Below, piece after piece: positions 8,510 through 17,723 of a DNA stretch of 64,000 nucleotides; the stretch's first letter is position 1; every line of letters starts with the position of its first letter. The translations under genes and the position numbers were made by a program. The stretch is from CAYNZV01 sp965217095. Lineage in GTDB: Bacteria > Latescibacterota > UBA2968 > UBA8231. The DNA is taken from positions 2,356,001 to 2,420,000 of the forward strand of contig OZ244235.1 in the NCBI GenBank assembly GCA_965217095.1, given 5' to 3'. Below the pieces are notes generated by a model. It saw only the letters and a list, made by a program, of their open reading frames with translations. It searched no databases and was not told where the DNA came from.

Positions 8510-9535
8510 CTAAAAGCCGATGGCAAACTGAGTAGAGAATCTATTTGAATTGTCGGCACCATCGACGGACTGATAGCGATATTGCGTCTTCACGACGGCG
8601 AGATGAGACAGACGGTAATTCAAGCCAAGTGATATCGCCCTGGTATCAAGCGGTTCAAAGAATGGATCATCCTCGATGTCGATGAAATCCAGCCTTGCAA
8701 AGGGTACGTACTGTCCGAGGGCATACGACCCCAACAGGTAACCTCCCCTACTCCAGTTGCTCCCGGAGCTTTTTCCATCGTTGTTGGCAAAGGCCAACTC
8801 CGCCAGCAACTCAGCGCCACGCTTTTCTATGACGCAGCTCGCAACCAAGACCGACATGTCTACATCCTCGGCGAGAGAATCGAAGTGCGCCAGGTGCGGT
8901 GTCCCGGACTCATCCAAGCCCTCCCTCGATGCGCGATCACGATAGTAGGAAAAACCGAAATCAAGACCATCAACCGCCTTGGAATGGATGTCGAGAATCA
9001 CCGACTTGGTATCGTCATTGTCTTCCACGGGACTAGAACCAATTCCATTGCCAATCATCAACCCGTAATAAAATCGGCCCGAGCCGATTTCCCTTCCCGT
9101 GACATAGACTCCGAGAGTATGAATGGGAATCATCTCCTGAAAGAAAGGTTTGTCGACAGAGGTGTATAGGAGAACTCCGTGGTGAAAGGCGCGATTCCAG
9201 TATCCGAGGGGTGTATGAAATTTCCCCACGGAAACTCGCAGGTAGTCATTGAACGTGTGTCTAACCCACAGACGCCTTAAACTTATGATCCATTCTTCTC
9301 TATATTTATAGGTTACCTCACTCAAAAATGAGGTCCCCGGTGCCAGAGTACCGGTTATATAGGTATCGTACTCGCCAATTCGAAACCGGGAATTACTCGA
9401 ATCAGCATCATCAATCTCGAAGTTCAGGTCAGCGAACCCTCGAACGGTCCTGCTACTGGTTTCTGAGCCTTCGACGGATTCGATCGCCAAATGACAAAGT
9501 GAAACGAGGAGTACCGCGATAACACGTAACATCAT
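8510..9535 (-). CDS. Outer-membrane porin (phosphate-selective-porin-like)
   Basis: A 341-residue product with an N-terminal signal peptide (MMLRVIAVLLVSLCHLAIES) and alternating amphipathic strands throughout, ending in an aromatic-rich strand with terminal Phe (NRFSTQFAIGF), the classical outer-membrane barrel sorting signal. The segment VGKFHTPLGYWNRAFHHG resembles the FFGQFKTPF-like loop of OprO/OprP-type porins. It is the first gene of a three-gene minus-strand operon with a binding protein and a hybrid kinase. Alternative start: Met-2 at 9532. A promoter region should lie in 9536-9776, where I see no gene. Confidence 0.75.
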   Translation of the reverse strand: MMLRVIAVLLVSLCHLAIESVEGSETSSRTVRGFADLNFEIDDADSSNSRFRIGEYDTYITGTLAPGTSFLSEVTYKYREEWIISLRRLWVRHTFNDYLRVSVGKFHTPLGYWNRAFHHGVLLYTSVDKPFFQEMIPIHTLGVYVTGREIGSGRFYYGLMIGNGIGSSPVEDNDDTKSVILDIHSKAVDGLDFGFSYYRDRASREGLDESGTPHLAHFDSLAEDVDMSVLVASCVIEKRGAELLAELAFANNDGKSSGSNWSRGGYLLGSYALGQYVPFARLDFIDIEDDPFFEPLDTRAISLGLNYRLSHLAVVKTQYRYQSVDGADNSNRFSTQFAIGF

Positions 9536-9776
9536 TCGATCCCCATCGTGACTAGATCCTGCTTGTTGCCTGTAAGAAACCCCAAGAATATCAAGATTTA
9601 CATATTCTACGGTGTTTGGCTATTTTTCAAACCTAGCAATATAGCACTCAGGCGTCACCAGATAAAACGCATCCGGGCTCGGCACAGGATGGCTTTCCTT
9701 CGGCCGTTAAACGACCCAAGGAAATTCTCGGATCCTCTTGTTTTTGTTGTGAGTTACTACCGAGCTCCAGAAGCCT

Positions 9777-11468
9777 TCAAACGTATCGGCGGATCAGTCC
9801 CGCCACCCGATCGTTCCCCCGTTTTTCGGCCCACGCGAGAGGCGTCGACCAAGCAGCACCGGACCGTTCAGGATCGGCGCCGTTCTCGAGATATAACTCG
9901 GCCAGCTCATAGCGATCCCAACGAGCCGCCCAACCGAGAGGGGTCGACTGCAGAAGATCGTCGAGCACCTCCAGGTCGGCACCATAATCAATGAGGATCT
10001 CACCGAAAGCGATACGATCGCTCTCGAGCAAAACGACGTGGCGACCCCACACCTTCCCCTTCGCGGCGAGGTGATGAGCCAGCCTGTAACCGTATCTGCC
10101 CACCACGTTGGGACTCGCGCCGTGTTCGAGAATCATGCGAAATATCTCGGGATAGACGGTGCGGTCGATGTCCTTGAAATTGCGGTGCGGGTGCAGGCGC
10201 CATAACCGGAGCGGCTGCTCCAACAGGTCCATCCAGCGGTTGTCTTCGCTCTCCCAGTTCAGATGGCGCAGACAAAGGCCGACAAGATTGATATCCCCTC
10301 CGCAGCCCGCGGCCCTGAGCAGTTTCTCAGCCAGTTCGGGGTCCCTCTGAAGGTACACCGCAGCAGCCGCGGTCTCACCTTCGGTTCCGGCGGTGGTCGG
10401 TTCGAGGACGCCACCATACCGCATTAGCAGTCCCTTCATGCGGTCATCCCGATTGTTGTAAGCGTAGCCGATGGGGTTGCCGCTGGCGTACGGTCCCTTG
10501 TTTGGGTCCGCGCCCGCTTCGAGGAGCATCCCAGCGATCTCGTATTTTCCCGAGCCCGCTGCGCTCGTCAAAGGCTCTCCTCCGCTCTTGGGTCGGTTCT
10601 CGTACTCGGTAAGTTCGTGCTCATCATCCGGGTGACAGCCCAGCTCCAGCAGCAGCTTGACCATCTCGACGTTGTCAGCTTTGACCGCCCCTTGGAGCAG
10701 CCCGAGGCGCTTGACTCCGTCATTGACGAAGCGCTCCGGACGGTCTATCGCCACCTGCCGGACGTGAGGTATGTCCCCAAGTGCAACGGCGGTTTCGAGA
10801 CTGGCATCGCAGCCAGCCTGAAGCAGAAGGCCTGCGGCGATCAGGCAACCTTCGTTGAGCGGAAGAGCCCGCGGATGGGCGTTCCGGACGGCACCGTCCA
10901 GGGGCGAAGCGCCCGTAGGTGTGAGATGACGATAGTCTGCGCCACGCTCGAGAAGCTGGCGGACCAGGTTGTACATGCCGGCGCAAGCGGCGGCATACAG
11001 AACGCTACCGCCGTTGCGATGACACGCGTTCAGCAACACCGGCTGAGCGTCGAGGAGTTGCAATGCCTCGACCTCATTCCTTTGGGTGACCGCCTCGAAC
11101 AGGGCATCGTTTTCGGGGCTGATCTCGATGTTCTCGCAGGCCGACAGCTTCAGTTTTTCGTCCTCATCCCGGATGATTTCGACGATGCTGTCGAGCCCCC
11201 GCTCCTGCGCAATAGTCAATGCGCCGGTCGCCTCCCGATGCGGGTAGATACCTTCGTCGACCTTGGCACCACGCTGGACGAGAAGACGGACGGCTTCCTC
11301 ATGACCGTTCATCACGGCGAAGTGAATAGCGCGGTGCTCGTTTCTCTCGGCGACCATCACGTTGACCAGGTCGGGCTCTCGATCCAAAATCAACCCAATG
11401 CGCGAGATATCGCCATCGATCGCCGCATCGCAGAGGTCTGCGATTTTTATCGGGCTATTTAGTGTCAT
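9777..11468 (-). CDS. Ankyrin-repeat protein
   Basis: This 563-residue protein is built almost wholly of ankyrin repeats, e.g. HRAIHFAVMNGHEEAVRLL, GSVLYAAACAGMYNLVRQLL, GEPLTSAAGSGKYEIAGMLL and STPLGWAARWDRYELAELYL. No signal peptide, membrane segment or enzymatic domain is visible. Ankyrin arrays mediate protein-protein binding; in symbionts they are sometimes effectors, but nothing here identifies a partner. A second ankyrin gene with a related layout lies ~300 bases upstream on the same strand. ATG 11468 starts a short non-repeat leader (MTLNSPIKIADLCDAAIDGD). Confidence 0.9.
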   Translation of the reverse strand: MTLNSPIKIADLCDAAIDGDISRIGLILDREPDLVNVMVAERNEHRAIHFAVMNGHEEAVRLLVQRGAKVDEGIYPHREATGALTIAQERGLDSIVEIIRDEDEKLKLSACENIEISPENDALFEAVTQRNEVEALQLLDAQPVLLNACHRNGGSVLYAAACAGMYNLVRQLLERGADYRHLTPTGASPLDGAVRNAHPRALPLNEGCLIAAGLLLQAGCDASLETAVALGDIPHVRQVAIDRPERFVNDGVKRLGLLQGAVKADNVEMVKLLLELGCHPDDEHELTEYENRPKSGGEPLTSAAGSGKYEIAGMLLEAGADPNKGPYASGNPIGYAYNNRDDRMKGLLMRYGGVLEPTTAGTEGETAAAAVYLQRDPELAEKLLRAAGCGGDINLVGLCLRHLNWESEDNRWMDLLEQPLRLWRLHPHRNFKDIDRTVYPEIFRMILEHGASPNVVGRYGYRLAHHLAAKGKVWGRHVVLLESDRIAFGEILIDYGADLEVLDDLLQSTPLGWAARWDRYELAELYLENGADPERSGAAWSTPLAWAEKRGNDRVAGLIRRYV

Positions 11469-11765
11469 TCAGAGCCTTATGCTGGTAATATCCGTGTAAG
11501 GATGTTCTCGTATGGTACGAAGAAATGGTGGGTGGACCAATACCTCGGGGGTCCGTCAACAGGCGTCTATCAAACTTCAACTCCGTATCTTAAACAACCC
11601 CCATGCCATTCGACGGACATATAATTTTGCACATAGCCTACATCACTCTTCCGCTCAGTACAGTCGGATTCAAACAGCCAACAACTGAGCAACCATGAGA
11701 AGGTGGTTTGTCCAGCTCTCCTCCGGATTGGTTTCGCTCAGTGGCACCACCTCGTCTCCCGTGCA
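11469..11765. other. Intergenic between the two ankyrin genes, nothing recognised
   Basis: About 300 AT-richer bases without a coding signature. It probably carries the promoter of the downstream ankyrin gene (9777-11468), but I cannot point to convincing -35/-10 boxes. Confidence 0.5.
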
Positions 11766-12641
11766 TCACTCGGGTGCACCAAATTGGCGCAGTCTTTCTA
11801 TCTCGCGAGCCGTTGTCAGTCGAGGAATTGGCAGCTGTTTAGGGTAGAAGTCCGATCGGGCAAGTGCGTAACCTAGCGGCGTGAATTCGCGAATCCTGCC
11901 ATCGTGATTCATTCTGGCGCGCACCGTCAAATCAGGCCCCTTAGCAAGGAGACGATCGAACGCCTCGTAGCACGAACCACGAGGCGTGCCAATAGCGTGG
12001 TAGATCGGCGTCTGCCCGCCCGAGCCGTCCTTTAGGATCTGCGCTTTGGCATTGATGTCGGCGCCATGTTGTAAAAGTAGCTCCGCGCATTGCGTTTCGT
12101 TGTGAGCGGCCGCGATGTGAAGCAACGTGAGCCCCGTGACCGTCTCGTCCACTACGTTGTAGTTGAAGAAGGCAGAACCCAGCGAAGGATCGCCGCCTAT
12201 TCTGCTTTCGAGCGCTTCGAGGCAACCTCGGTGGATGTCCATCACGGGCCCATCCTCGTAGACCGCTCCAGCCTCAATCAAGGTGTTGATACATTCGTGG
12301 CGCCGACCGACATCGAAGACCCACGAGGACCCAATCGCCGCCCACATAACGCCAGCCCTGTTTGGATCGACGCCGAGTGACAACAACCTTTTGATTTGGG
12401 CGAGATCCAGGTTGTAGGCATTGCACCAAAGCATGTGGCCAAGAAAACCCGAATCCGCTCCGGCTCTCTTCAGGATGTCCATACTGCCCAACGAACCTCG
12501 CATGTGCGCGTACCTGAAGGGCGCAATGAACCTTCGGCGGCCCTTGCGATCAGTCCACTCGAACCGCGCCTGAACAAGAGTCGGGTCGTCATTGAGCAAC
12601 CTGCTCAAACTGGCGCCGTCATCGCGCTCTATTGTGTCTTT

Positions 12642-12666
12642 ATGGGGATATCCATTTAACCGGAGT
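12642..12666 (+). repeat. Left terminal inverted repeat of the IS1595-family element
   Basis: It matches the complement of the right end at 24 of 25 positions; the difference is A versus G at the seventh base. The 8-base target copy GTGTCTTT abuts it on the left. Confidence 0.9.
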
Positions 12667-12683
12667 TACCATATGTTCAGTGC

Positions 12684-13736
12684 ATGGCGTATCCTCGCGC
12701 TGGCAAGCACTACCCGGGCTCGGTAGGCGAGTTTCAAGCCTGGTTTCGAACCGATGCGGACTGCCTGGACTACCTCGAATGGCTGCGGTGGCCCGACGGC
12801 TTCGTCTGTCCGAGTTGCGGCCACGAAGGCGGTTGGCGCTTGGGCGATGGCCGCTTCATGTGTCCGGCGTGTTCGACACGCAGTTCGGTGACGGCCGGTA
12901 CGATCTTCGATCGGACGCGGACACCCTTGACGATATGGTACACCGCCTGCTGGCTGTTCGCCACCGGTAAAGACGGGATCTCGGCGTTGAGCTTGAAGCG
13001 AGTACTGGAGATCAGCTCCTACCAGACTGCCTGGGCCATGCTGCACCGCCTGCGGTCGGTGTTGGTACGTCCCGGTCGGGATCTGCTGAGCGGGACGGTA
13101 CAGGTGGACGAGACCTACATCGGCGGCGCCGAGCCTGGGCTGGCCGGTGGCCGCGCTAGGGGCAAGAAGGTGCTGACCGGTATCGCAGTTGAGGTTCATG
13201 AGCCGAGAGGATTGGGGCGGTGCCGCATGTCGCCACTGGCCGATGCCTCTGCCGAGACCTTGCACGCGTTCGTGATGGATCACGTCGAGCCGGGCTCGAC
13301 GATCATCACCGACGGGTGGCCCGCTTATCAGGGACTGGCTCAGCTCGGCTACGAGCACGATCGGCGCAGCCAGGGCGCGGCCCGCGCTCGGGGCGATGAT
13401 CCCAACAAGCTGTTGCCCGCCGTGCACCGCGTTGTCTCACTGGCCAAGCGGTGGCTGCTGGGAACGCATCAAGGGGCCGCCGACAGTACCCACATGAGCC
13501 ACTACCTCAACGAGTTCGTGTTCCGCTTCAATCGCCGCCGCTCCCGCAGCCGCGGCATGGTGTTTTATCGCGTGCTCGAGCTGGCCGTGGCCCACGAGCC
13601 GATGCGTTTCCAGGATCTCATTGCCAGCCGACGGCCGAGGAAGCTGCCCCCCGAGCCGCCCAAACGGCGAGGGCATCCCACGAGCCTGGAACGCCCAGGG
13701 GCAAACCGGCCGTGGCGGTCGGCGGCCGAACACTGA
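12684..13736 (+). CDS. IS1595-family transposase (ISXO2-like)
   Basis: This 350-residue transposase has an N-terminal zinc ribbon (CPSCGHEGGW … FMCPACSTRSS) and an ISXO2-like catalytic domain. The domain shows VDETYIGGAEPG for the first acidic residue, STIITDGWPAYQGL for the second and FVFRFNRRRSRSRG for the C-terminal Asn/basic motif. It ends in a basic tail. The whole gene lies between intact terminal repeats, so the element may still be active. ATG 12684 begins MAYPRAGKHYPGSVGEFQ, matching the family N-terminus. Confidence 0.93.
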   Translation: MAYPRAGKHYPGSVGEFQAWFRTDADCLDYLEWLRWPDGFVCPSCGHEGGWRLGDGRFMCPACSTRSSVTAGTIFDRTRTPLTIWYTACWLFATGKDGISALSLKRVLEISSYQTAWAMLHRLRSVLVRPGRDLLSGTVQVDETYIGGAEPGLAGGRARGKKVLTGIAVEVHEPRGLGRCRMSPLADASAETLHAFVMDHVEPGSTIITDGWPAYQGLAQLGYEHDRRSQGAARARGDDPNKLLPAVHRVVSLAKRWLLGTHQGAADSTHMSHYLNEFVFRFNRRRSRSRGMVFYRVLELAVAHEPMRFQDLIASRRPRKLPPEPPKRRGHPTSLERPGANRPWRSAAEH

Positions 13737-13751
13737 TGGGGGTCGCGACGC

Positions 13752-13776
13752 ACTCCGGTTAAATGGATACCCCCAT
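13752..13776 (-). repeat. Right terminal inverted repeat of the IS1595-family element
   Basis: This is the mirror of the left end. The second copy of the target duplication follows immediately at 13777-13784. Confidence 0.9.
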
Positions 13777-14204
13777 GTGTCTTTTATGAGCCCCGTCTTG
13801 TCCTCCCTCGCCTCGACAGCCTCCGCGAGCCTTTGCCAGCTTAGAAATCCGTTTTCGATGGCGACGACAAGCTGAGCATCCTCAAGCGTGAACTCTGCTC
13901 TAAGAATTGCGGCAGTTCCAGATTCCGAAAAATTCGGATGAGACTGTTTGATGCGTGAAAAGGCTTTCGGGTTGAGGGCGTTGTAATCCCTGAGTAGCCC
14001 CGTGGATTGCTTTCGCAGATTCTCAATACTGGTAGAGTTGGGTAATCTTGAAGTAGGCACGTTGCCTCCACTCGCAACCACGCCTTACGTCCGCGCTGCA
14101 GGCTCGGAAAAAGGCGATGTTCTAATGAACAATTACTGCTGAACGATGGCAATTCTGATAGCGATTCGCCGAGGAGCGAAGGGCGCATTCCCGGAACCTC
14201 TTGC

Positions 14205-14639
14205 TTACAAACGTTTTCGTGCCTCGGTAACCGCCCAACGTTGACCGGGCCGAAACATCCTCTCCTCCACCTGTGCCGGATCAAGCCATAGCAGCGTGTG
14301 GCCTGGCTCTGTTGGTGGCCCGACGATTTTGTGATCTGTCGCGAAATAGAGGTTGGCGATGACAAACTCCCGATGGACGCCGTCAAGCGAAATCATGTAC
14401 TCGCCTGTCTGGCCTATGAATCTTGGGTTGGTTGGCAGAAGACCGGTTTCCTCTTCGAACTCCCTAACCAAAGCCATTGTGGGATCTTCGCCGGGCTCTA
14501 TTCCGCCGCCAGGTAGAAGCAACCTACCCGAAACCTCCACAACGGCTATTCGCAGTTCTTGGTCGAAGAGCACACAGTATGAACCCGGCCGATCCCGATA
14601 GCCGTTGCCCTCAAGTGCCTGGCCGAATATCTGCATCAA
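14205..14639 (-). CDS. Nudix hydrolase
   Basis: This 144-residue protein contains a Nudix box spread over GGGIEPGEDPTMALVREFEE followed by ETGLL, which conforms to GX5EX7REUXEEXGU. The preceding strand RLLLPGG and the following QTGEYMISLDGV complete the fold. Nudix enzymes hydrolyse nucleoside diphosphate derivatives; the substrate is not evident. ATG 14639 (MMQIFGQALEGNGY) is followed by RDRPGSYCVLFDQE. It is monocistronic on the minus strand. Confidence 0.88.
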   Translation of the reverse strand: MMQIFGQALEGNGYRDRPGSYCVLFDQELRIAVVEVSGRLLLPGGGIEPGEDPTMALVREFEEETGLLPTNPRFIGQTGEYMISLDGVHREFVIANLYFATDHKIVGPPTEPGHTLLWLDPAQVEERMFRPGQRWAVTEARKRL

Positions 14640-14721
14640 TTAGTGGGAGTTGCCAAGGGTCAAAACTCATGAAGCAGTGTGCATGGTTGATGAGCGTTGG
14701 CGCCTTCATTATGGAAGCTGT

Positions 14722-15807
14722 TTATAACACAAGGCCGCAGTGCATGCCTTTTTCCATGTATTGCACTCTCGGAAAGGAGATCACAATGCCGTCACGTTGA
14801 GCACGCAGCTCATGCGCGGGTCTGCCGTAGAGGTCGTACACCGTACCCAGCAAATCGCCCTCACCGACACGGTCCCATACGGCTCTCGCTGGTCGCCACA
14901 AACCCGCCACAGGAGTCTGATTGTGCGACGACATCAGCCAGACCGTGCGGCCAGTTGACTCGATGAATTCGCGCGGCTCCAGAGGCGTATTTTCGCCCTC
15001 GACCATTCCCAGATGAACCATCAACCGCGCCAGACCACGTGAATATTCGGCTTCTCCACCCATCCCCCATGCTGTTTCGCAGTAAACCGCTGGAACTCCG
15101 GCCAGAAATGCTGCGTACAATGCCGTCCTGCCGCTGGGCTCCTCACCCATAACTCCCGCAACCGCATGACTGGCATCAAATTCGTGCCCCCACACCAATG
15201 GCATGCCCATCTGCAAACCGGCCCGCTGTTGTGCTGCACTCAGTTCCGGTTCCCCCGGATAGATACTGTAACCTGCCAGGGTCGCGCCTAAAAGCTTTGG
15301 CCCGTAGGTGTGCAATGCCACCATCAGCCCAGGCTTGTATGGGGCGGCCTGACCGAGAAAATCATTCTGCAGGGTATAGGCCACACGCTCGGTCAGCGTG
15401 CCGTCGGCATTTCCGGGGTAAACACGGGCCAGATTCTGTCCATCGGAATTAGCCTCCCGACCGTGGAAGAGATAGCTGTCGACGGAGCAACAGTTCACCC
15501 CCACAACTCTACCTTTAAGGGCGGCGGGATTGAGCCCTCTTAGCGTTTCCTGCAAGGCGATGATCGATTCGTACTCGTTGCCGTGCTCACCGGCGAGAAG
15601 CAACAGCACCGGTCCGTCCTCTGCTCCAGCCGCAACCGTGACCGGCAGACCCCGTTCCTGCGTTAACGCGTCGTCGCCAACAACAGGATGCTCGTAGTGT
15701 GTCACCTTGCCGTTTGGGGCGTCGGTCCAGGTGGACACGCGTATCGCCGACTCAGGATCGCGGTACCAGGGATCCTGCTGCCGGATAGTGCGTATACTGA
15801 ATTCCAA
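14722..15807 (-). CDS. Succinylglutamate desuccinylase/aspartoacylase-family (M14) zinc deacylase
   Basis: A 361-residue product with AstE/AspA-type zinc ligands: LLLAGEHGNEYESII (HxxE) and, ~90 residues on, MVALHTYGPKLLG (third ligand His). The C-terminal beta domain is present (GRTVWLMSSHNQTPVAGL … GEGDLLGTVYDLYGRP). Such enzymes hydrolyse N-acyl amino acids or related amides. It is followed upstream by an SDR dehydrogenase on the same strand with ~30 bases between, so the two may be co-transcribed. Near full family length; cytoplasmic. Confidence 0.85.
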   Translation of the reverse strand: MEFSIRTIRQQDPWYRDPESAIRVSTWTDAPNGKVTHYEHPVVGDDALTQERGLPVTVAAGAEDGPVLLLLAGEHGNEYESIIALQETLRGLNPAALKGRVVGVNCCSVDSYLFHGREANSDGQNLARVYPGNADGTLTERVAYTLQNDFLGQAAPYKPGLMVALHTYGPKLLGATLAGYSIYPGEPELSAAQQRAGLQMGMPLVWGHEFDASHAVAGVMGEEPSGRTALYAAFLAGVPAVYCETAWGMGGEAEYSRGLARLMVHLGMVEGENTPLEPREFIESTGRTVWLMSSHNQTPVAGLWRPARAVWDRVGEGDLLGTVYDLYGRPAHELRAQRDGIVISFPRVQYMEKGMHCGLVL

Positions 15808-15836
15808 TTGAGACCTCCGTTGTATGCGATACTTGC

Positions 15837-16721
15837 TCAGCTGCCTCTTCCCGCTTTCGAGGGACCCCTCGGATAAGAACTCGATGGCCGCGGATTGCGC
15901 TGCTCGAAAACGGCTTCATAACGCATGCGGACCCTCTCTTCCAGTTCCGGATGCGGCCGAATCCAGAACCTTCCGTCAATGATGGCAGCAAATACATGAT
16001 CCGCCAGCTCTTTGGGAGACATGCCCTCCCGGACCGCTTGACGAAAAGCTTCGACCGTCTCATCATCCGCGCCAGTCGCATCGTCTTGTTCAGATTCATC
16101 TCTCAATGCCGACGGACGATTTCTCGCTGAATCCATAACTTCGGTGTTCACAAAACTTGGACACAAGACGGAAACTCCTACTTGTGCGTGTCGCTGCGAC
16201 AACTCATGGTAGAGCTGCTCCGAGAGTGCGATGACGGCATGTTTGGTCATTCCGTAACTCGCAGAGGGATGAGGAGAAATTAGTCCCGCAATAGAAGCCG
16301 TATTCACGATATGACACTCGGTATTCTGCTCAATCATAATCGGAACAAAGGTCCGCAGGCCATAAATCATCCCCCAAAGGTTCACACCCATAACCCATTT
16401 CCAATCATTGAGGGTACTTTCCCAGATCGAACCATCGGTACGGACACCAGCGTTATTGCAGAGCAGGTATACTGCTCCGAAGTAATCAAGCGATCTCTCG
16501 GCCAGTCGCTCAACATCCATTGGATCAGATACATCCGTCGGTATCGACCGGACCTCTGCTCCCTTTGCTTCCATTTGTGATCTGGTTTTTGACAGGGCTT
16601 CTCGCTCGATATCTGCAAGAATAACCTTCATACCCTCGGCTATGCAACGCTCGGCTATCCCGCGCCCAATGCCACTGGCTGCTCCAGTTACGACAGCTAC
16701 CTTCCCTTGGAGATCCTTCAT
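15837..16721 (-). CDS. Short-chain dehydrogenase/reductase (SDR)
   Basis: A classical SDR of 294 residues. It has the NAD(P) loop VTGAASGIGRG (~12-22), NNAG (~90), catalytic Ser in VNTASIAGL and the YGMTK Tyr/Lys pair (~160). Asp in ILADIEREAL after strand 2 suggests NAD preference. The ~50-residue C-terminal tail is longer than in the minimal family. Spacing to the M14 deacylase suggests an operon. Substrate unknown. Confidence 0.9.
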   Translation of the reverse strand: MKDLQGKVAVVTGAASGIGRGIAERCIAEGMKVILADIEREALSKTRSQMEAKGAEVRSIPTDVSDPMDVERLAERSLDYFGAVYLLCNNAGVRTDGSIWESTLNDWKWVMGVNLWGMIYGLRTFVPIMIEQNTECHIVNTASIAGLISPHPSASYGMTKHAVIALSEQLYHELSQRHAQVGVSVLCPSFVNTEVMDSARNRPSALRDESEQDDATGADDETVEAFRQAVREGMSPKELADHVFAAIIDGRFWIRPHPELEERVRMRYEAVFEQRNPRPSSSYPRGPSKAGRGS

Positions 16722-16733
16722 CGGTCAAAGGTA

Positions 16734-16886
16734 TTACGACTTGACCGCTTCGACGATGCAGACGGGCGATTGTGTCGGTACAGCGCGGGACAGCTCGCCT
16801 GCAACGGCCGTCAAAATGCGCGATATCAACTTGCTCGTGACGATCTGCATAAGAATCTGGTCGGGAGGTGGTGGATTAGCGTTCAC
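16734..16886 (-). pseudogene. 50-codon relic of an O-methyltransferase dimerisation domain
   Basis: From GTG 16886 (preceded by aggagaacaacc) the frame reads VNANPPPPDQILMQIVTSKL then ISRILTAVAGELSR, and stops at 16734. The PPPPxQILMQxVTxxxxSR pattern is the N-terminal dimerisation helix of SAM-dependent O-methyltransferases (~340 residues when whole). No methyltransferase core follows. The RBS is intact and the stop lies 13 bases before the SDR start, so a small peptide could be translated ahead of it. I favour a truncated remnant; a real small protein cannot be excluded. Confidence 0.4.
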
Positions 16887-17008
16887 GGTTGTTCTCCTGT
16901 GAAGTTGGATTTTGGACGGAAGATCCTAAACTGTATCATTGCCGTAAGCCAGGCAATATCCAGGTGAGATGTTGCGTCAGTTCTTAAAGTCAAGTTTGTC
17001 CACGATGA

Positions 17009-17602
17009 TCACAGCTTCTTGACCAAATACCGATATAGCTCCTCATCACGATGGGAGTTGCCTTCGCGATCAAGATAGGTGTATCCGGAGAGGAACTCGC
17101 CGTAGCCACCATCTTCGAATCCCAGGGTCTCGTAGAGCGCGCGGGCAGCGTTCTGCTTTGGATCATGTGATGTAACCCGAAGTCCGACGAGACTAACGCC
17201 TCTTTCTCGGACAAGGGCTTCTGCCACTTCCATTAACTTGCGACCGATTCCCCGACCGCGAGCAATCTCCGCAACCTTGAGGTCGCCGATTTCAGCACAT
17301 TGCAACTCCTCGGCAATGTCTGTACGCTGGCAGCGTCCACCCGGCCAGCTCACGAATACGTAACCTACCGGTCCGGTATCGTCCCACGATGCAAGGCACG
17401 TAACCTCACCGGCCTGCTGAGCTTCGAATCGCTCGACGTGACGATTGATTTTCGCTGCCCCCTTCTCCGGATAGGCCGCCACCAAATGTGCCACATCAGC
17501 TGCTTCCACTACTCGCGCGACTGCCACCAACCAGCCTCCCTGAATTCGGGTGCATAGCGAATCATACGGATAACATCGTCGAGGACACAGCTCGAGCACC
17601 AT
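17009..17602 (-). CDS. GNAT-family N-acetyltransferase
   Basis: The 197-residue product has the GNAT acetyl-CoA loop in LKVAEIARGRGIGRKLMEVA (the R-G-R-G-I-G pyrophosphate-binding turn), preceded by GPVGYVFVSWPG and followed by VSLVGLRVTSHDPKQNAARA and LYETLGFEDGG. The first ~25 residues (MVLELCPRRCYPYDSL…) are atypical, and a GTG about 25 codons in may be the true start. Substrate unknown. It stands alone between an SDR/relic pair and the divergent dihydrofolate reductase. Confidence 0.82.
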   Translation of the reverse strand: MVLELCPRRCYPYDSLCTRIQGGWLVAVARVVEAADVAHLVAAYPEKGAAKINRHVERFEAQQAGEVTCLASWDDTGPVGYVFVSWPGGRCQRTDIAEELQCAEIGDLKVAEIARGRGIGRKLMEVAEALVRERGVSLVGLRVTSHDPKQNAARALYETLGFEDGGYGEFLSGYTYLDREGNSHRDEELYRYLVKKL

Positions 17603-17723
17603 GAACGGTCGTCAGCGACAAGTGGTACCAGCCCCCTATTTCTCTCGAGCAGGCGCCCTTTGTAAATTCTCGTAGTTTGGTCGAACCGGCGTCACCTTTG
17701 TCTACTAATCAAGGAGAGTGTAC

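Larger units (their letters stand above)
12642..13776 (+). mobile_element. IS1595-family insertion sequence, complete
   Basis: The element is 1135 bases with 25-base terminal inverted repeats that differ at one position (12642-12666 versus the complement of 13752-13776; core TATCCATTTAACCGGAGT). It is flanked by a perfect 8-base target duplication GTGTCTTT (12634-12641 and 13777-13784), as expected for the IS1595 family. It contains one transposase gene and lies inside an ankyrin-repeat gene in the opposite orientation. Confidence 0.92.
11766..14081 (-). pseudogene. Ankyrin-repeat gene split by an IS1595-family element
   Basis: The 5' part (14081 down to 13777) encodes MVASGGNVPTSRLPNSTSIE… with WQRLAEAVEAREDKTGLIKD. 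The 3' part (12633 down to 11766) continues IERDDGASLSRLLNDDPTL and ankyrin repeats such as LTLLHIAAAHNETQCAELLL. Removing the 1135-base element plus one 8-base target copy gives a continuous 390-codon frame across the junction (…GLIKDTIERDDG…). The insertion is therefore recent, and the intact ancestor was a ~390-residue ankyrin protein with a DUF-like helical N-terminus. The 3' part has its own ATG (12608), so a truncated ankyrin fragment could still be made. Confidence 0.85.

Noticed and set aside
12666..13427. 253-codon minus frame within the IS element
   Set aside because: Antisense to the transposase catalytic domain, with no homology signature.
13437..13776. Continuation of the ankyrin frame into the insertion element
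   Set aside because: The frame stays open by chance in the right half of the element; the true protein resumes on the other side of the insertion.
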